A stretch of DNA of 64,000 nt from Comamonadaceae bacterium OTU4NAUVB1 (GTDB taxonomy: Bacteria; Pseudomonadota; Gammaproteobacteria; Burkholderiales; Burkholderiaceae_C). The DNA lies in the NCBI GenBank assembly GCA_024372625.1, contig CP099605.1, forward strand, positions 1,674,001-1,738,000. The letters run 5' to 3'. A program made the translations under genes and the position numbers. Shown here piece by piece: positions 7,658 to 15,132 of this stretch. The notes below the pieces were generated by a model. That model worked only from the letters and a program-made list of their open reading frames with translations. It was not told where the DNA came from and did not search any database. Positions within the stretch are counted from its first letter, which is position 1; each line of letters begins with the position of its first letter.

Positions 7658-8395
7658 TTAAAGATCTTCGCCACGCCACGCTTTCATAACGCGGCCGAAA
7701 ACCTCGAAATCGCTATCGCGTTTGATGGTCCAGGGCTCGTAGTCTTTATTGACAGAAATGACTCTGATTCCCTCCCCCGGGATGATCTGCAATCGCTTTA
7801 TAAAACCGTGCCCATCGACACGGAAAAAATAAACCGCGTCGACCTCGCAGGTGGTGATTCCCTTATCCAAGATCAGTGGGTCACCTGGGTTGTACATTGG
7901 CTTCATGGAATCGCCGAAGCCCGTGACGATGCAAAGGTTCTGCAGGCCCGTGTGCGCCTTGAGGTTTTTCTGAGCCCATTCTTGAGTCACTGCCATGTGA
8001 CGAATGATGCCGGGCTGATCCCCTTGCAGGATGAGGTTTTGCCCCATCGCTCCTCCCGCTTCGTACTGTGGGATGTGAACTACTTCACGGTCTTGAGTAC
8101 TTTCGCTGTATGTCTGTCCAGTAGTTAAGGCTTCGTTCAGGACGATGTGGTCGGAGACTATTCCCTTGTCCGCGACTGAGAACAACCCCTGGTCAAGTAC
8201 TTCGACCGTTGTGCCCATGGTCCTCGCTAGCGCAGACAGATACTGAGGACGTCGGTCGCCTTTCTCTTCCAGTTGGGTGATCAGCTGCCGACTCACCGTT
8301 GTACGGTGGTAGCGCGACACCTCTTTGGCCATCTCGATGTAGTTCCAGCCCTTGGCTAGGCGGAACTCTTTGGCCTGTTCACCGATTGATTTCAT
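7658..8395 (-). CDS. CI-like repressor with LexA/S24 peptidase domain
   Basis: A 245-residue protein. The N-terminal HTH (IGEQAKEFRLAKGWNYIEMA, RQLITQLEEKGDRRP) spans residues 4-68. The C-terminal S24 domain has Ser163 in GFGDSMKP and Lys200 in HGFIKRLQ as the catalytic dyad, and an Ala-Gly cleavage candidate at 113-114 (YEAGGAM). RecA-stimulated self-cleavage should induce the phage after DNA damage. It faces away from the Cro-like gene across two operators and leads an operon with three unknown genes. Confidence 0.92.
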   Translation of the reverse strand: MKSIGEQAKEFRLAKGWNYIEMAKEVSRYHRTTVSRQLITQLEEKGDRRPQYLSALARTMGTTVEVLDQGLFSVADKGIVSDHIVLNEALTTGQTYSESTQDREVVHIPQYEAGGAMGQNLILQGDQPGIIRHMAVTQEWAQKNLKAHTGLQNLCIVTGFGDSMKPMYNPGDPLILDKGITTCEVDAVYFFRVDGHGFIKRLQIIPGEGIRVISVNKDYEPWTIKRDSDFEVFGRVMKAWRGEDL

Positions 8396-8420
8396 AGCAA
8401 AAGATTTTGCGCCCCTTGCG

Positions 8421-8460
8421 TGCAAGCTTGTTTGCATGACACAATGCAAACTACTTTGCA
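8421..8460. promoter_or_regulatory. Two repressor/Cro operators and divergent promoter region
   Basis: Two 16-bp dyads, TGCAAG-CTTG-TTTGCA (8421-8436) and TGCAAA-CTAC-TTTGCA (8445-8460), lie 24 bases apart between the divergent repressor and Cro genes. Both halves of each are perfect inverted repeats in their outer six bases, apart from a G/A change in the first. A weak rightward promoter (TTGTTT 8428-8433, TACTTT 8452-8457) overlaps them, so occupancy would switch off rightward transcription. Confidence 0.72.
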
Positions 8461-8473
8461 CGAGGCGCGATTT

Positions 8474-8737
8474 ATGACTGAGAAGACTGGCATCCAGCGA
8501 GCTGTCGAGATGTTCGATAACAGCACCAGCAAGCTAGCCACGGCCGTGGGCTGCGGCGTGCTGCGGCAGCACGTGGAGCACTGGCTCAAGGTAGGCCGCG
8601 TCTCGGTCGAACGGTGCGGCGAGGTATCGGCCGCTACGGGCATTCCCTGCGAACAGCTGAACGAAAAGGCGAATTGGAAGCTGCTTCGCGTGCAGCTCAC
8701 CAAGCCTGCCCGTCGTACTGCCAAGGCGGGGGCTTGA
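8474..8737 (+). CDS. Cro / YdaS-like transcriptional regulator
   Basis: An 87-residue HTH protein (AVEMFDNSTSKLATAVGCGV, RQHVEHWLKVGRVSVERCGE, AATGIPCEQL) typical of YdaS/Cro regulators that face a CI-type repressor. The start is fixed by position right after the operators; the leader is only about 10-15 bases if the overlapping promoter is used. It should repress the repressor promoter and favour lytic growth. Confidence 0.82.
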   Translation: MTEKTGIQRAVEMFDNSTSKLATAVGCGVLRQHVEHWLKVGRVSVERCGEVSAATGIPCEQLNEKANWKLLRVQLTKPARRTAKAGA

Positions 8738-8740
8738 GCC

Positions 8741-8818
8741 ATGCCTGACATCGGCACCGTCATCACCATCGCCTCGCTCGCCGTGAGCGCCCTGGTCCTC
8801 CACTTCTTCGAGGGCTGA
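8741..8818 (+). CDS. Very small membrane peptide
   Basis: A 25-residue frame (MPDIGTVITIASLAVSALVL then HFFEG) starting three bases after the Cro-like stop and ending just before the next small frame. It is almost entirely one hydrophobic helix. Compact spacing supports translation, but such a short frame could be chance. Confidence 0.4.
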   Translation: MPDIGTVITIASLAVSALVLHFFEG

Positions 8819-8821
8819 CCC

Positions 8822-8926
8822 ATGGACGAGTCCCCATTCGAGTACGTCCTGAGCTGCCTCTTGCTGCTGCTCGTCCTCTTCGTGCTGTGCCTGTTCGATC
8901 CGTTTCGCACGGATGAGAACGACTGA
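8822..8926 (+). CDS. Very small membrane peptide
   Basis: A 34-residue frame starting three bases after the previous one. It has a leucine-rich membrane helix (VLSCLLLLLVLFVLCLF) and an acidic tail (RTDEND). It belongs to the closely packed early rightward transcript. Function unknown. Confidence 0.42.
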   Translation: MDESPFEYVLSCLLLLLVLFVLCLFDPFRTDEND

Positions 8927-8979
8927 CGCCTCCACCCATTTTCCCGCTTTCATCAACTTCCCTTCGATAGGCACTTGCC

Positions 8980-9186
8980 ATGTACGCCAACCGGAAAGAC
9001 GCACGGACTGTCCGTATCAATCTTTCGATCACCCCCGAAACCGAACGCTTCATCGCGGCCATTGCCGAGCTCAACGGCATGCAGAAGACCGCCTGGGTCC
9101 GCGACTACTTCCTCGAGAAGGTGCAGCAGGAGTTCGGTGGGAATTCTGGCTTTTCGCCTCTGGATTTGCGAGCCACGGGTACGTGA
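8980..9186 (+). CDS. Small ribbon-helix-helix-like protein
   Basis: A 68-residue protein. TVRINLSITPETERFIAAIA followed by LNGMQKTAWVRDYFLEKV fits a ribbon-helix-helix fold (beta strand, then two helices), so it may be a dimeric DNA-binding regulator of early genes. The last 20 residues are unstructured. No partner toxin gene is adjacent. Confidence 0.55.
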   Translation: MYANRKDARTVRINLSITPETERFIAAIAELNGMQKTAWVRDYFLEKVQQEFGGNSGFSPLDLRATGT

Positions 9187-9211
9187 CTGGCGCGTAACGA
9201 AGAACGACGAC

Positions 9212-9406
9212 ATGCCCATTCAAGAGCCCCAAGACATCTCCTTCGAGGTCCCTGCCTTCGTGGCCGATCTGCTGAAGAAACAAGCACTCGAGCAGGGGCT
9301 CACTTTCGAAGAAGCCTCGGCCGAACTGTTCGCACGAGGCATTCGCAAGGACTTCATCCGCGCGCCGAAGGTGACCGGCGTCGTGCTCCCGTTTCGGCGC
9401 CGATGA
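9212..9406 (+). CDS. Small hypothetical protein
   Basis: A 64-residue protein (MPIQEPQDISFEVPAFVADL start). A strand followed by helices (LLKKQALEQGLTFEEASAEL) again hints at a ribbon-helix-helix-like or antitoxin-like fold. The C-terminus is basic and hydrophobic (TGVVLPFRRR). It lies in the early rightward transcript. Confidence 0.5.
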   Translation: MPIQEPQDISFEVPAFVADLLKKQALEQGLTFEEASAELFARGIRKDFIRAPKVTGVVLPFRRR

Positions 9407-9444
9407 GCAGCCGAACTTTTGCGTTACGCGCCTGGAAATAAGTC

Positions 9445-9630
9445 ATGAAATCCGTCTTTGATTGGAAGAGCCGGCCACCGACGCACGTGCCGCCCAGCCG
9501 CGGCCGGCTGTATCGCATCAAGGGTCTGTTCGACGTCGAGCGCCAGCCCAACGCGATCACGATCATCCCGCGCGCCAGCGCCAACCACAACGCAGATCGG
9601 CGCGACGCGCTGAAGCGGGGCGGTATCTGA
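9445..9630 (+). CDS. Small basic hypothetical protein
   Basis: A 61-residue arginine-rich protein starting MKSVFDWKSRPP. Its TGA overlaps the ATG of the replication gene (TGATG), so the two are probably coupled. GRLYRIKGLFDVERQPNAIT could form a small beta domain. No known family recognised. Confidence 0.5.
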   Translation: MKSVFDWKSRPPTHVPPSRGRLYRIKGLFDVERQPNAITIIPRASANHNADRRDALKRGGI

Positions 9631-10502
9631 TGGCCGGCGGCATCGACTGGTTTCGCTGGCACCACGGGTCCGTCAACGACCCGAAGTTCAAGCTGGTGGC
9701 CAAGCGCTCGAAATCTTCGGTCGCCGAGGTGATCGCTGTCTGGGCGTCCTTGCTCGAAGCAGCCAGCATGGCCGAGAAGCGCGGTGCTGCCGGCGCGATC
9801 GACGACGAAGCGATGGACTGCGCCCTGGGCCTGGAAGACGGTCAGTCGGCTCGCATCCTCGATGCCATGCGCGCACGTTCGCTGGTCGACGGCGAGGACT
9901 GCCAGGTCACCTCCTGGGAGAAGCGTCAGCCCAAGCGCGAACGCGAGGACGACAGCGCGGCCGAGCGCAAGCGCAACCAGCGCGCACGTGAGTCGCAGAA
10001 CACCGTTCCTCCTCTGGCGACAGATGGCGTGACCGATGCCGTCACGCCATGTCGCGCCACGTCACGCCAAAAAACGCCTAGAGGAGAGGAGAGGAGAGAA
10101 GAGGAGATTCCATCCACTAGCGTGGATGGAGCGCGCACGACGCCCGGCGAGGCATGCAAGGCGATGCGAAGCCAAGGCATGGCCGACACGAATCCATCGA
10201 GCCCGACCCTGATCGCGCTCCTCGATGCTGGCATCACCCTCGACGAACTCACCTCCGCCGCCAAAGACGCGGTCGAGAAGAAAAAGCCCTTCGCCTATGC
10301 CCTGGCCGCCGCCGAAGGCCGCCGCCGCGATGCCGCCGTAGCGCCGCTGCCCGCCGCCCGAGGTGCGGCCGAGCCGCAGTGGCGGTCCGAGCAGCGCCAG
10401 CGCACCCAGCAAGCCGCCCCGGGTGTTGCCGCCTACAAGCCCGCCGATCAATTTTTCCTCGACGTGAAAGCCACCGATGTCACTCCCCGCCGCCTGGGTT
10501 GA
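9630..10502 (+). CDS. Phage replication initiator, O-like
   Basis: A 290-residue protein. The N-terminal ~115 residues (IDWFRWHHGSVNDPKFKLVA, AEVIAVWASLLEAAS, DDEAMDCALGLE) resemble the winged-helix DNA-binding region of O-type initiators. A low-complexity arginine/glutamate linker at about residues 145-165 is encoded by the origin-like repeats. The C-terminal part is helical and would contact the helicase-loader protein made by the next gene. The start overlaps the upstream stop. Assignment rests on N-terminal pattern, internal iterons and gene order. Confidence 0.65.
   Translation: MAGGIDWFRWHHGSVNDPKFKLVAKRSKSSVAEVIAVWASLLEAASMAEKRGAAGAIDDEAMDCALGLEDGQSARILDAMRARSLVDGEDCQVTSWEKRQPKREREDDSAAERKRNQRARESQNTVPPLATDGVTDAVTPCRATSRQKTPRGEERREEEIPSTSVDGARTTPGEACKAMRSQGMADTNPSSPTLIALLDAGITLDELTSAAKDAVEKKKPFAYALAAAEGRRRDAAVAPLPAARGAAEPQWRSEQRQRTQQAAPGVAAYKPADQFFLDVKATDVTPRRLG
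10025..10130. repeat. Candidate phage replication origin (iterons inside O-like gene)
   Basis: Three direct 10-bp units run without gaps: GTCACGCCA at 10041, GTCGCGCCA at 10051 and GTCACGCCA at 10061. An inverted copy, TGGCGTGAC, is at 10025-10033. An A-run follows, then a strand-asymmetric purine tract of GGAGA units (10081-10107), and a perfect 9-bp inverted repeat TCCATCCAC/GTGGATGGA with a TAGC loop (10109-10130). Iterons within the initiator gene next to a purine-biased tract are the arrangement of lambda ori. Confidence 0.6.
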
Positions 10503-10950
10503 TGCCCTGTTCGACAAGCTCACGCTGACCTACGGCCAAGCCTTCCTGCGCCGCTGGCAGGACGTGGACCTGAACGCCGTGAAGACCGACTGGTCGCACG
10601 AGCTGGCCGGGTTCGCGCACCACCCCGAGGCCATCGCCTGGGCGCTGCAGAACCTGCCTACCGATCAGGCGCCGACGGTGCTTCAGTTCCGCGCCATCGC
10701 CCGCCGCGCGCCGATGCCGGACGTGCCGCGCATCGAAGTCGCGCCGGCCGATCCCTCGCGCGTCGCCGCCGAACTGCGCAAGCTGGCGCCGATCGCCGGC
10801 CGCCCGTACACCGGCCGCGATGGCAAGCAGTGGGCTCGGGACCTCCTGGCGCGCGTGGCGGCCGGCGGTCAGAAGCCCAGCCGCACGGTGCTGAAGATGG
10901 CCCAGGACGCGGTGGCCGAGCGGTCGATCTTCCCGGGGGCATCGGCATGA
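10477..10950 (+). CDS. Phage replication protein P-like (helicase loader)
   Basis: A 157-residue protein overlapping the end of the O-like gene by 26 bases. WVDALFDKLTLTYGQAFLRR and the W-x-x-ELAGF helix resemble the N-terminal part of lambda P / replicative helicase-loading proteins. It is shorter than lambda P (about 230 residues). It should bring the host DnaB helicase to the origin. The C-terminal third (KQWARDLLARVAAGG) is helical. Confidence 0.62.
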   Translation: MSLPAAWVDALFDKLTLTYGQAFLRRWQDVDLNAVKTDWSHELAGFAHHPEAIAWALQNLPTDQAPTVLQFRAIARRAPMPDVPRIEVAPADPSRVAAELRKLAPIAGRPYTGRDGKQWARDLLARVAAGGQKPSRTVLKMAQDAVAERSIFPGASA

Positions 10951-11300
10951 CCAACATCGATCGGATCATCCTGCTGCTGGCCGATGGCGTTGCCCGTACG
11001 CCGACGCAGATCGCCCAGTCGACCAAGATCAACAAGGCTGGCGTCATCAACGCCCTGTCCGAGATCCGCCTCATCGGCGAGTGCGCAGGGCAGCGCCAAG
11101 AGTTTGCCTACGCCATCACGCCGCTGGGCCAGCAGCACGCCGAGCAGCTGCAGGCCGAGGCCGCGGCACTGGCCGAGCAGGCTGAAGACCAGGCAGCCGC
11201 TGCACAGGCGAGCGCCAAGGCGAAGGCCGCCGTCCGCGCCGCGCGCACCGGCGCCATCCCCAACAGCGTGTTCGCATGGGGGCAGGGGCATGCCGCATGA
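10947..11300 (+). CDS. Winged-helix-like small protein
   Basis: A 117-residue protein; its ATG overlaps the previous stop (ATGA). The N-terminal 60 residues (IDRIILLLADGVARTPTQIA, KAGVINALSEIRLIG) fit a winged-helix DNA-binding domain. An alanine/glutamine-rich coiled helix (residues 65-100) follows. It is possibly a regulator of the replication or nin-like region. Confidence 0.58.
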   Translation: MTNIDRIILLLADGVARTPTQIAQSTKINKAGVINALSEIRLIGECAGQRQEFAYAITPLGQQHAEQLQAEAAALAEQAEDQAAAAQASAKAKAAVRAARTGAIPNSVFAWGQGHAA

Positions 11301-11512
11301 AGTGCATCGACTGTGCCAACTGGCAGATGAAGGGTGCCCCGCTGATTGCGCACGGCTACGGCCAGTGCCAGGCCAAATCGGGATCGAACACGACGGCGGA
11401 GCACAGCTGCCAGCACCACCAAGCGGCGCCGGCGGCGACGACGGCCGCCCGCGTGAAGTGGTTCGCGAAGCCCGCCAAGGCCACACGTACGACCACGGGG
11501 GGCGCCGCGTGA
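11297..11512 (+). CDS. Small Cys/His-rich protein
   Basis: A 71-residue protein that overlaps the previous stop (ATGA). Cysteines and histidines in MKCIDCANW, GYGQCQAKS and HSCQHH suggest a zinc site. The C-terminus is basic and low-complexity. Similar short Cys-rich proteins occur in nin-type regions, but no family is named here. Confidence 0.55.
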   Translation: MKCIDCANWQMKGAPLIAHGYGQCQAKSGSNTTAEHSCQHHQAAPAATTAARVKWFAKPAKATRTTTGGAA

Positions 11513-11646
11513 TGGCGCTGGACTCGGGCGCCGCGGTGCGGGTGGCCCAGATCGAAGACGGCTGGCTTGGCCGTGCCTACGAGGTGCGCGCTGCTTGGCT
11601 CACGCCGTTGCCGATGGCGTACTTCCACGGGCAGGTGCCGCGATGA
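11512..11646 (+). CDS. Very small hypothetical protein
   Basis: A 44-residue protein starting MALDSGAAVR, with its ATG overlapping the upstream stop and its TGA overlapping the downstream ATG. GWLGRAYEVRAAWLTPLP suggests a small beta fold. Tight coupling on both sides is the main evidence that it is translated. Confidence 0.45.
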   Translation: MALDSGAAVRVAQIEDGWLGRAYEVRAAWLTPLPMAYFHGQVPR

Positions 11647-12110
11647 CGCCGACGTTCACTGGAGAGGTCCAGTACCGCTATCACGCCGACAGTCCGAAAG
11701 GCGGCCAGCAGATCGTCCTGCAGCTGCCCGGCCGCGACGAACTGGGCTCCTTCATCGGCAAGGAGGGCCGTCGCTTCATGGCCGTCTTCGTCGAGATCGG
11801 CGATGACGAGCAGCCCGAAACGGAGATTCCCGTAACGGCAGCACGAACGCGCGAGCGCCATCCCATCGGAGAGAACTGCTACTGGTCCGTCCTGCGCTGC
11901 GCCGAGCCGGTGTTCTGGGACTTCCTGAACCAGCGCTTCCCTGGCCAGGAGAAGGTCAAGACCGCGGCCCAGGCCGCTGAGGTCATGAAGTTCGTCTGCG
12001 GGGTGGAGTCGCGCAAGGAGTTCGACACCAATCCGGAGGCACGCATCGCCTTCAAGCGCCAGATCCGCGATCCGTGGCATCGGCACTTCCTGGCGGGGAG
12101 CGACCGGTGA
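11643..12110 (+). CDS. Hypothetical nin-region protein
   Basis: A 155-residue protein coupled to its neighbours by ATGA and GTGA overlaps. The N-terminal half is beta-rich (PTFTGEVQYRYHADSPKGGQ) and the C-terminal half helical (FWDFLNQRFPGQEKVKTAAQ), with VCGVESRKEFDTNP. It sits directly before ninG. Not recognised as a named family. Confidence 0.58.
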   Translation: MTPTFTGEVQYRYHADSPKGGQQIVLQLPGRDELGSFIGKEGRRFMAVFVEIGDDEQPETEIPVTAARTRERHPIGENCYWSVLRCAEPVFWDFLNQRFPGQEKVKTAAQAAEVMKFVCGVESRKEFDTNPEARIAFKRQIRDPWHRHFLAGSDR

Positions 12111-12721
12111 TCGCGCGAGGCACGACGAAGCCCAACCGGTGCAAGCACTGCCGCGAGCGCATGCCCGTCGAGCTGGCGCGCCACGTCCTGCACGAGGACT
12201 GCATCGACGCGTGGCTCGCTGCCCAGGCCTTGAAGAAGGAAGCCGCGCGCAAGAAGAAGGCGCTGGCCGCCGCGAAGGTGGAACGGGCGCTCGATCGGCA
12301 GCGCAAGCGCGCCCTCGAGACGATTCCGAAGCTCACCAAGAAGGCGCAGGCCGCCTTCAATGCCTTCATCCGCGCGCGTGACGCCGGCCAGCCCTGCATC
12401 TGCTGCGGCCAGCCGCTCGGGATGGGCGACATCGGCGGCCGCTACGACGCCGGCCACTACCGCTCCACGGGCAGCGCCTCGCACCTGCGCTTCGACGAGG
12501 CGAACTGCCACGCCTAGCGCAAGCAGTGCAACCGGTACGGCGCCGGCCGCGCCGTCGACTACCGCATCGGTCTCATCAAGCGCATCGGCTGGGAGCGGGT
12601 GGAAGAGCTCGAAGCCAGCAACAGCCCGCGCAAGTGGACGCGCGAGGAGCTGATCGCGCTCAAGGAAACCTACGTCCTCAAGCTGAAAGAGCTTCAGCGC
12701 ACCCAAGGAGAAAAGGCATGA
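12107..12721 (+). pseudogene. ninG: NinG recombination protein with in-frame amber codon
   Basis: The frame starts with GTG at 12107, overlapping the previous stop, and would encode 204 residues of a NinG (Rap) Holliday-junction nuclease. The N-terminal zinc motif (RCKHCRERM), helical linker, CICCGQPL and GHYRSTGSASHLRFDEANCH are all present. Codon 137 (12515-12517) is TAG where a CAG glutamine would fit, and the same frame then continues with conserved C-terminal sequence (CNRYGAGRAVDYRIGLIKRI) to a normal stop at 12721. A single C-to-T change explains it. Either the gene is freshly inactivated or the amber is read through. Confidence 0.82.
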
Positions 12722-13188
12722 ACCACCGCCCGCGCCGGACCGGCCGCCCGCATGTGCCCTGGACTGCCTCCCAGCAGCTCCAGCTGTTCCCGCAAGACAT
12801 CGCCTCTCCGCAGCATAGAGCGCCATGTTCAGAGACGAAAGGAACGATGGGCCGCAAAGCCGTGAACGACCTGGAACCCGTGCAGCGCATCGTGCCCGCG
12901 CGCGGCGCAGGCTTGCCCAGCGTCCTGGGCCTGCGTTCGGTCTTCGAGATGGGCGCATCGATCCAACGACGGGGCCCGGCCCCGGGGGGCGGGGGCTCCC
13001 TACCGGCCCGCACCAGCGTCATCGTCAGGGACGGCAGCGTCACCCGCCACATCTCCGTGCGTGAGCAGGACACGGACGAATGGGCTGAGAAGGAGCGCCA
13101 GCGCCGCGCCCGCCAGAAGCCGCCGCGGCCGCCTAAGCAGAAGTTCAAGGTGAAAGGGAGCCGCACATGGGCCGAAAGTCCAAGCTGA
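12718..13188 (+). CDS. Hypothetical basic protein before terminase
   Basis: A 156-residue protein whose ATG overlaps the ninG stop (ATGA). It is arginine/proline-rich with a Gly-rich segment (GPAPGGGGSLPAR) and a basic C-terminus (RRARQKPPRPPKQKFKVKGS). Position before terminase matches where antiterminators are found, but no Q-like domain is visible. It overlaps terS by 22 bases. Confidence 0.5.
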   Translation: MNHRPRRTGRPHVPWTASQQLQLFPQDIASPQHRAPCSETKGTMGRKAVNDLEPVQRIVPARGAGLPSVLGLRSVFEMGASIQRRGPAPGGGGSLPARTSVIVRDGSVTRHISVREQDTDEWAEKERQRRARQKPPRPPKQKFKVKGSRTWAESPS

Positions 13189-13724
13189 CCGAAGCCCAGT
13201 GGGCGGACGTCGAGCGCCGGATGCTCGAAGGTGAGCCGACCCGGGCGCTCGCCAGGGAGTTCGGCGTCTCAGAAGCTGCGATTCGTGCGCGCAAATCTGC
13301 GCAGGTCGAAGAGATAAAAAGCGTTGCAAATCAAATGGTTGCGACCGAGCGCGCGGTGATGGCATTGCCGATTTCTGCGCGCATAACTGCGCAAAACCTC
13401 GCAGCCAAACTGCGCTCGATCTCGGACGACCTTGCCAGCGCGGCCCAGTACGGCGCCAAGACCGCTCACCGCCTGAATGCGCTTGCGAACTCCGAGGTCG
13501 GCAAGATCGATGACGCCAGCCCGCTCGCTTCGGCCGAGAGCCTCAAGGGCGTCATGGTGCTTACGCGCCTGGCCAACGACTCGGCCAACATCGCCTTGAA
13601 CCTGATGGCCGCGAACAAGGACACGGTCAAGAAGCTGAACGAGGATCCGCCGCCAGAATCGACGCTCGACCCATCGAGGCTTTCCGACGCCACGCTGCAA
13701 GAGCTGCTCAACGCCCGTGGTTAA
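13167..13724 (+). CDS. Terminase small subunit
   Basis: A 185-residue protein with an N-terminal HTH (LTEAQWADVERRMLEGEPTR, ALAREFGVSEAAIRARK) suited to binding pac/cos DNA, a central helical oligomerisation region, and a C-terminal tail (RLSDATLQELLNARG) that probably contacts the large subunit. The next gene, terL, starts 8 bases before its stop. Confidence 0.8.
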   Translation: MGRKSKLTEAQWADVERRMLEGEPTRALAREFGVSEAAIRARKSAQVEEIKSVANQMVATERAVMALPISARITAQNLAAKLRSISDDLASAAQYGAKTAHRLNALANSEVGKIDDASPLASAESLKGVMVLTRLANDSANIALNLMAANKDTVKKLNEDPPPESTLDPSRLSDATLQELLNARG

Positions 13725-15132
13725 CTTCAGCGACGTCGAGTGGGATGCGATCGAGCGCGAGGCCTGCAAACGCAGCCTGGTCACGTTCATACGGCGCGCG
13801 TGGCATGTCCTCGAGCCCGGCCAGCCGTACCTGCATGGCTGGCACATGGATGCGATGGCGGAGCACCTGGAGGCCGTCACGGCGGGCGACATCAACCGCC
13901 TGCTGATCAACGTGCCGCCGGGCACCATGAAGTCGATGTGCGTCTCGGTGTTTTGGCCGGCCTGGGAATGGGGCCCGCGCGGCCTGTCGCATCTGCGATT
14001 CATCGGCGCCAGCCACGAGGAGAGCCTTGCTACGCGCGACAGCATGAAGATGCGCCACCTGGTGCAGTCGGAGTGGTACCAGCGCCTGTGGCCCACGCCC
14101 TTCATGGGCGACCAGAACCAGAAGACCTACTTCCAGAACGCGAACACGGGTTGGCGGCAGTCCTGTCCGGTGGGATCAATGACCGGCAAGCGTGGCGATC
14201 GCGTCGTCTGGGACGACCCCCACAGCGTCGAGGACGCGCACTCGGTCGCGCAGCTGGAGACGGCGAACCGGATCTTCCGCGAGACGCTGCCGACCCGCCT
14301 GAACAACCCGGACAAATCGGCCATCATCATCGTGATGCAGCGCCTGAACCAGAAGGACATCTCGGGCGAGATCACGAGCAGCGGCCTGGGCTACGACCAC
14401 CTGTGCCTGCCGATGGAGTTTGAGGCGCCGCGGCCGCCGACCAGTCTGGGCTTCGTGGATCCGCGCACCGAGCCCGGCGAGCTGCTCTTTCCCGAGCGCT
14501 TCCCGCGCCACGTGGTCGACCGCGACAAGAAGGTGATGGGCGACTACGCCGTCGCCGGCCAGTTTCAGCAGCGGCCCGCGCCGGCTGCCGGCGGCGTCAT
14601 CAAGCCCGACATGATGTCGATCGTCGATGCGATCCCGGCCAACGTCGTCGAGTGGTGCCGCGGCTGGGACCTCGGCGCCTCACTGAAGGGCGACTACACG
14701 GCAGGGCCGAAGATGGGCCGGCTGGCTGACGGCCGCTACATCATTGCCGACGTGGTGCGCGACCGCCTTGAGTCGCACCAGCGCGATGCGCTCCTGAAGA
14801 ACACGGCCGACCGCGACGGGCGAGGGCGAGTGAAGCAAAGCATTCCCCAAGACCCGGGCCAGGCCGGCAAGAGCCAGGTTCAGTCGTTCGCGCTAATGCT
14901 GGCTGGACACAACTTGCACTTCAGCCCGGAAACCGGAGACAAGGTGACCCGAGCGACGCCGATGGCCAGCCAGATCAACGTGGGCAACGTCATGCTGCTG
15001 CGTGGGGCATGGAACAAGGAATTCGTCGACGAATGCCGCTTGTTTCCGAACGGCACCTATGACGACCAGATTGACGGCGCGGCGCGAGCGTTCAACGGGT
15101 TGATGCACCCGCAGGCAGGAATTTTTATGTGA
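13717..15132 (+). CDS. Terminase large subunit (packaging ATPase/nuclease)
   Basis: A 471-residue protein with a GTG start overlapping terS. Walker A is NVPPGTMKS (about 65-73) and Walker B is RVVWDDP (about 162-168); adjacent residues SVEDAHS and TRLNNP fit the coupling region. The C-terminal nuclease domain begins near WDLGASLKGDYTAG and includes YDDQIDGAARAF at the end. It cleaves concatemeric DNA and drives it into the prohead through the portal. Confidence 0.93.
   Translation: MVNFSDVEWDAIEREACKRSLVTFIRRAWHVLEPGQPYLHGWHMDAMAEHLEAVTAGDINRLLINVPPGTMKSMCVSVFWPAWEWGPRGLSHLRFIGASHEESLATRDSMKMRHLVQSEWYQRLWPTPFMGDQNQKTYFQNANTGWRQSCPVGSMTGKRGDRVVWDDPHSVEDAHSVAQLETANRIFRETLPTRLNNPDKSAIIIVMQRLNQKDISGEITSSGLGYDHLCLPMEFEAPRPPTSLGFVDPRTEPGELLFPERFPRHVVDRDKKVMGDYAVAGQFQQRPAPAAGGVIKPDMMSIVDAIPANVVEWCRGWDLGASLKGDYTAGPKMGRLADGRYIIADVVRDRLESHQRDALLKNTADRDGRGRVKQSIPQDPGQAGKSQVQSFALMLAGHNLHFSPETGDKVTRATPMASQINVGNVMLLRGAWNKEFVDECRLFPNGTYDDQIDGAARAFNGLMHPQAGIFM

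Noticed and set aside
10081..10107. GGAGA tract considered as a string of ribosome sites
   Set aside because: It lies within an open gene and no start codon follows at proper distance; it fits an origin-type purine tract better.
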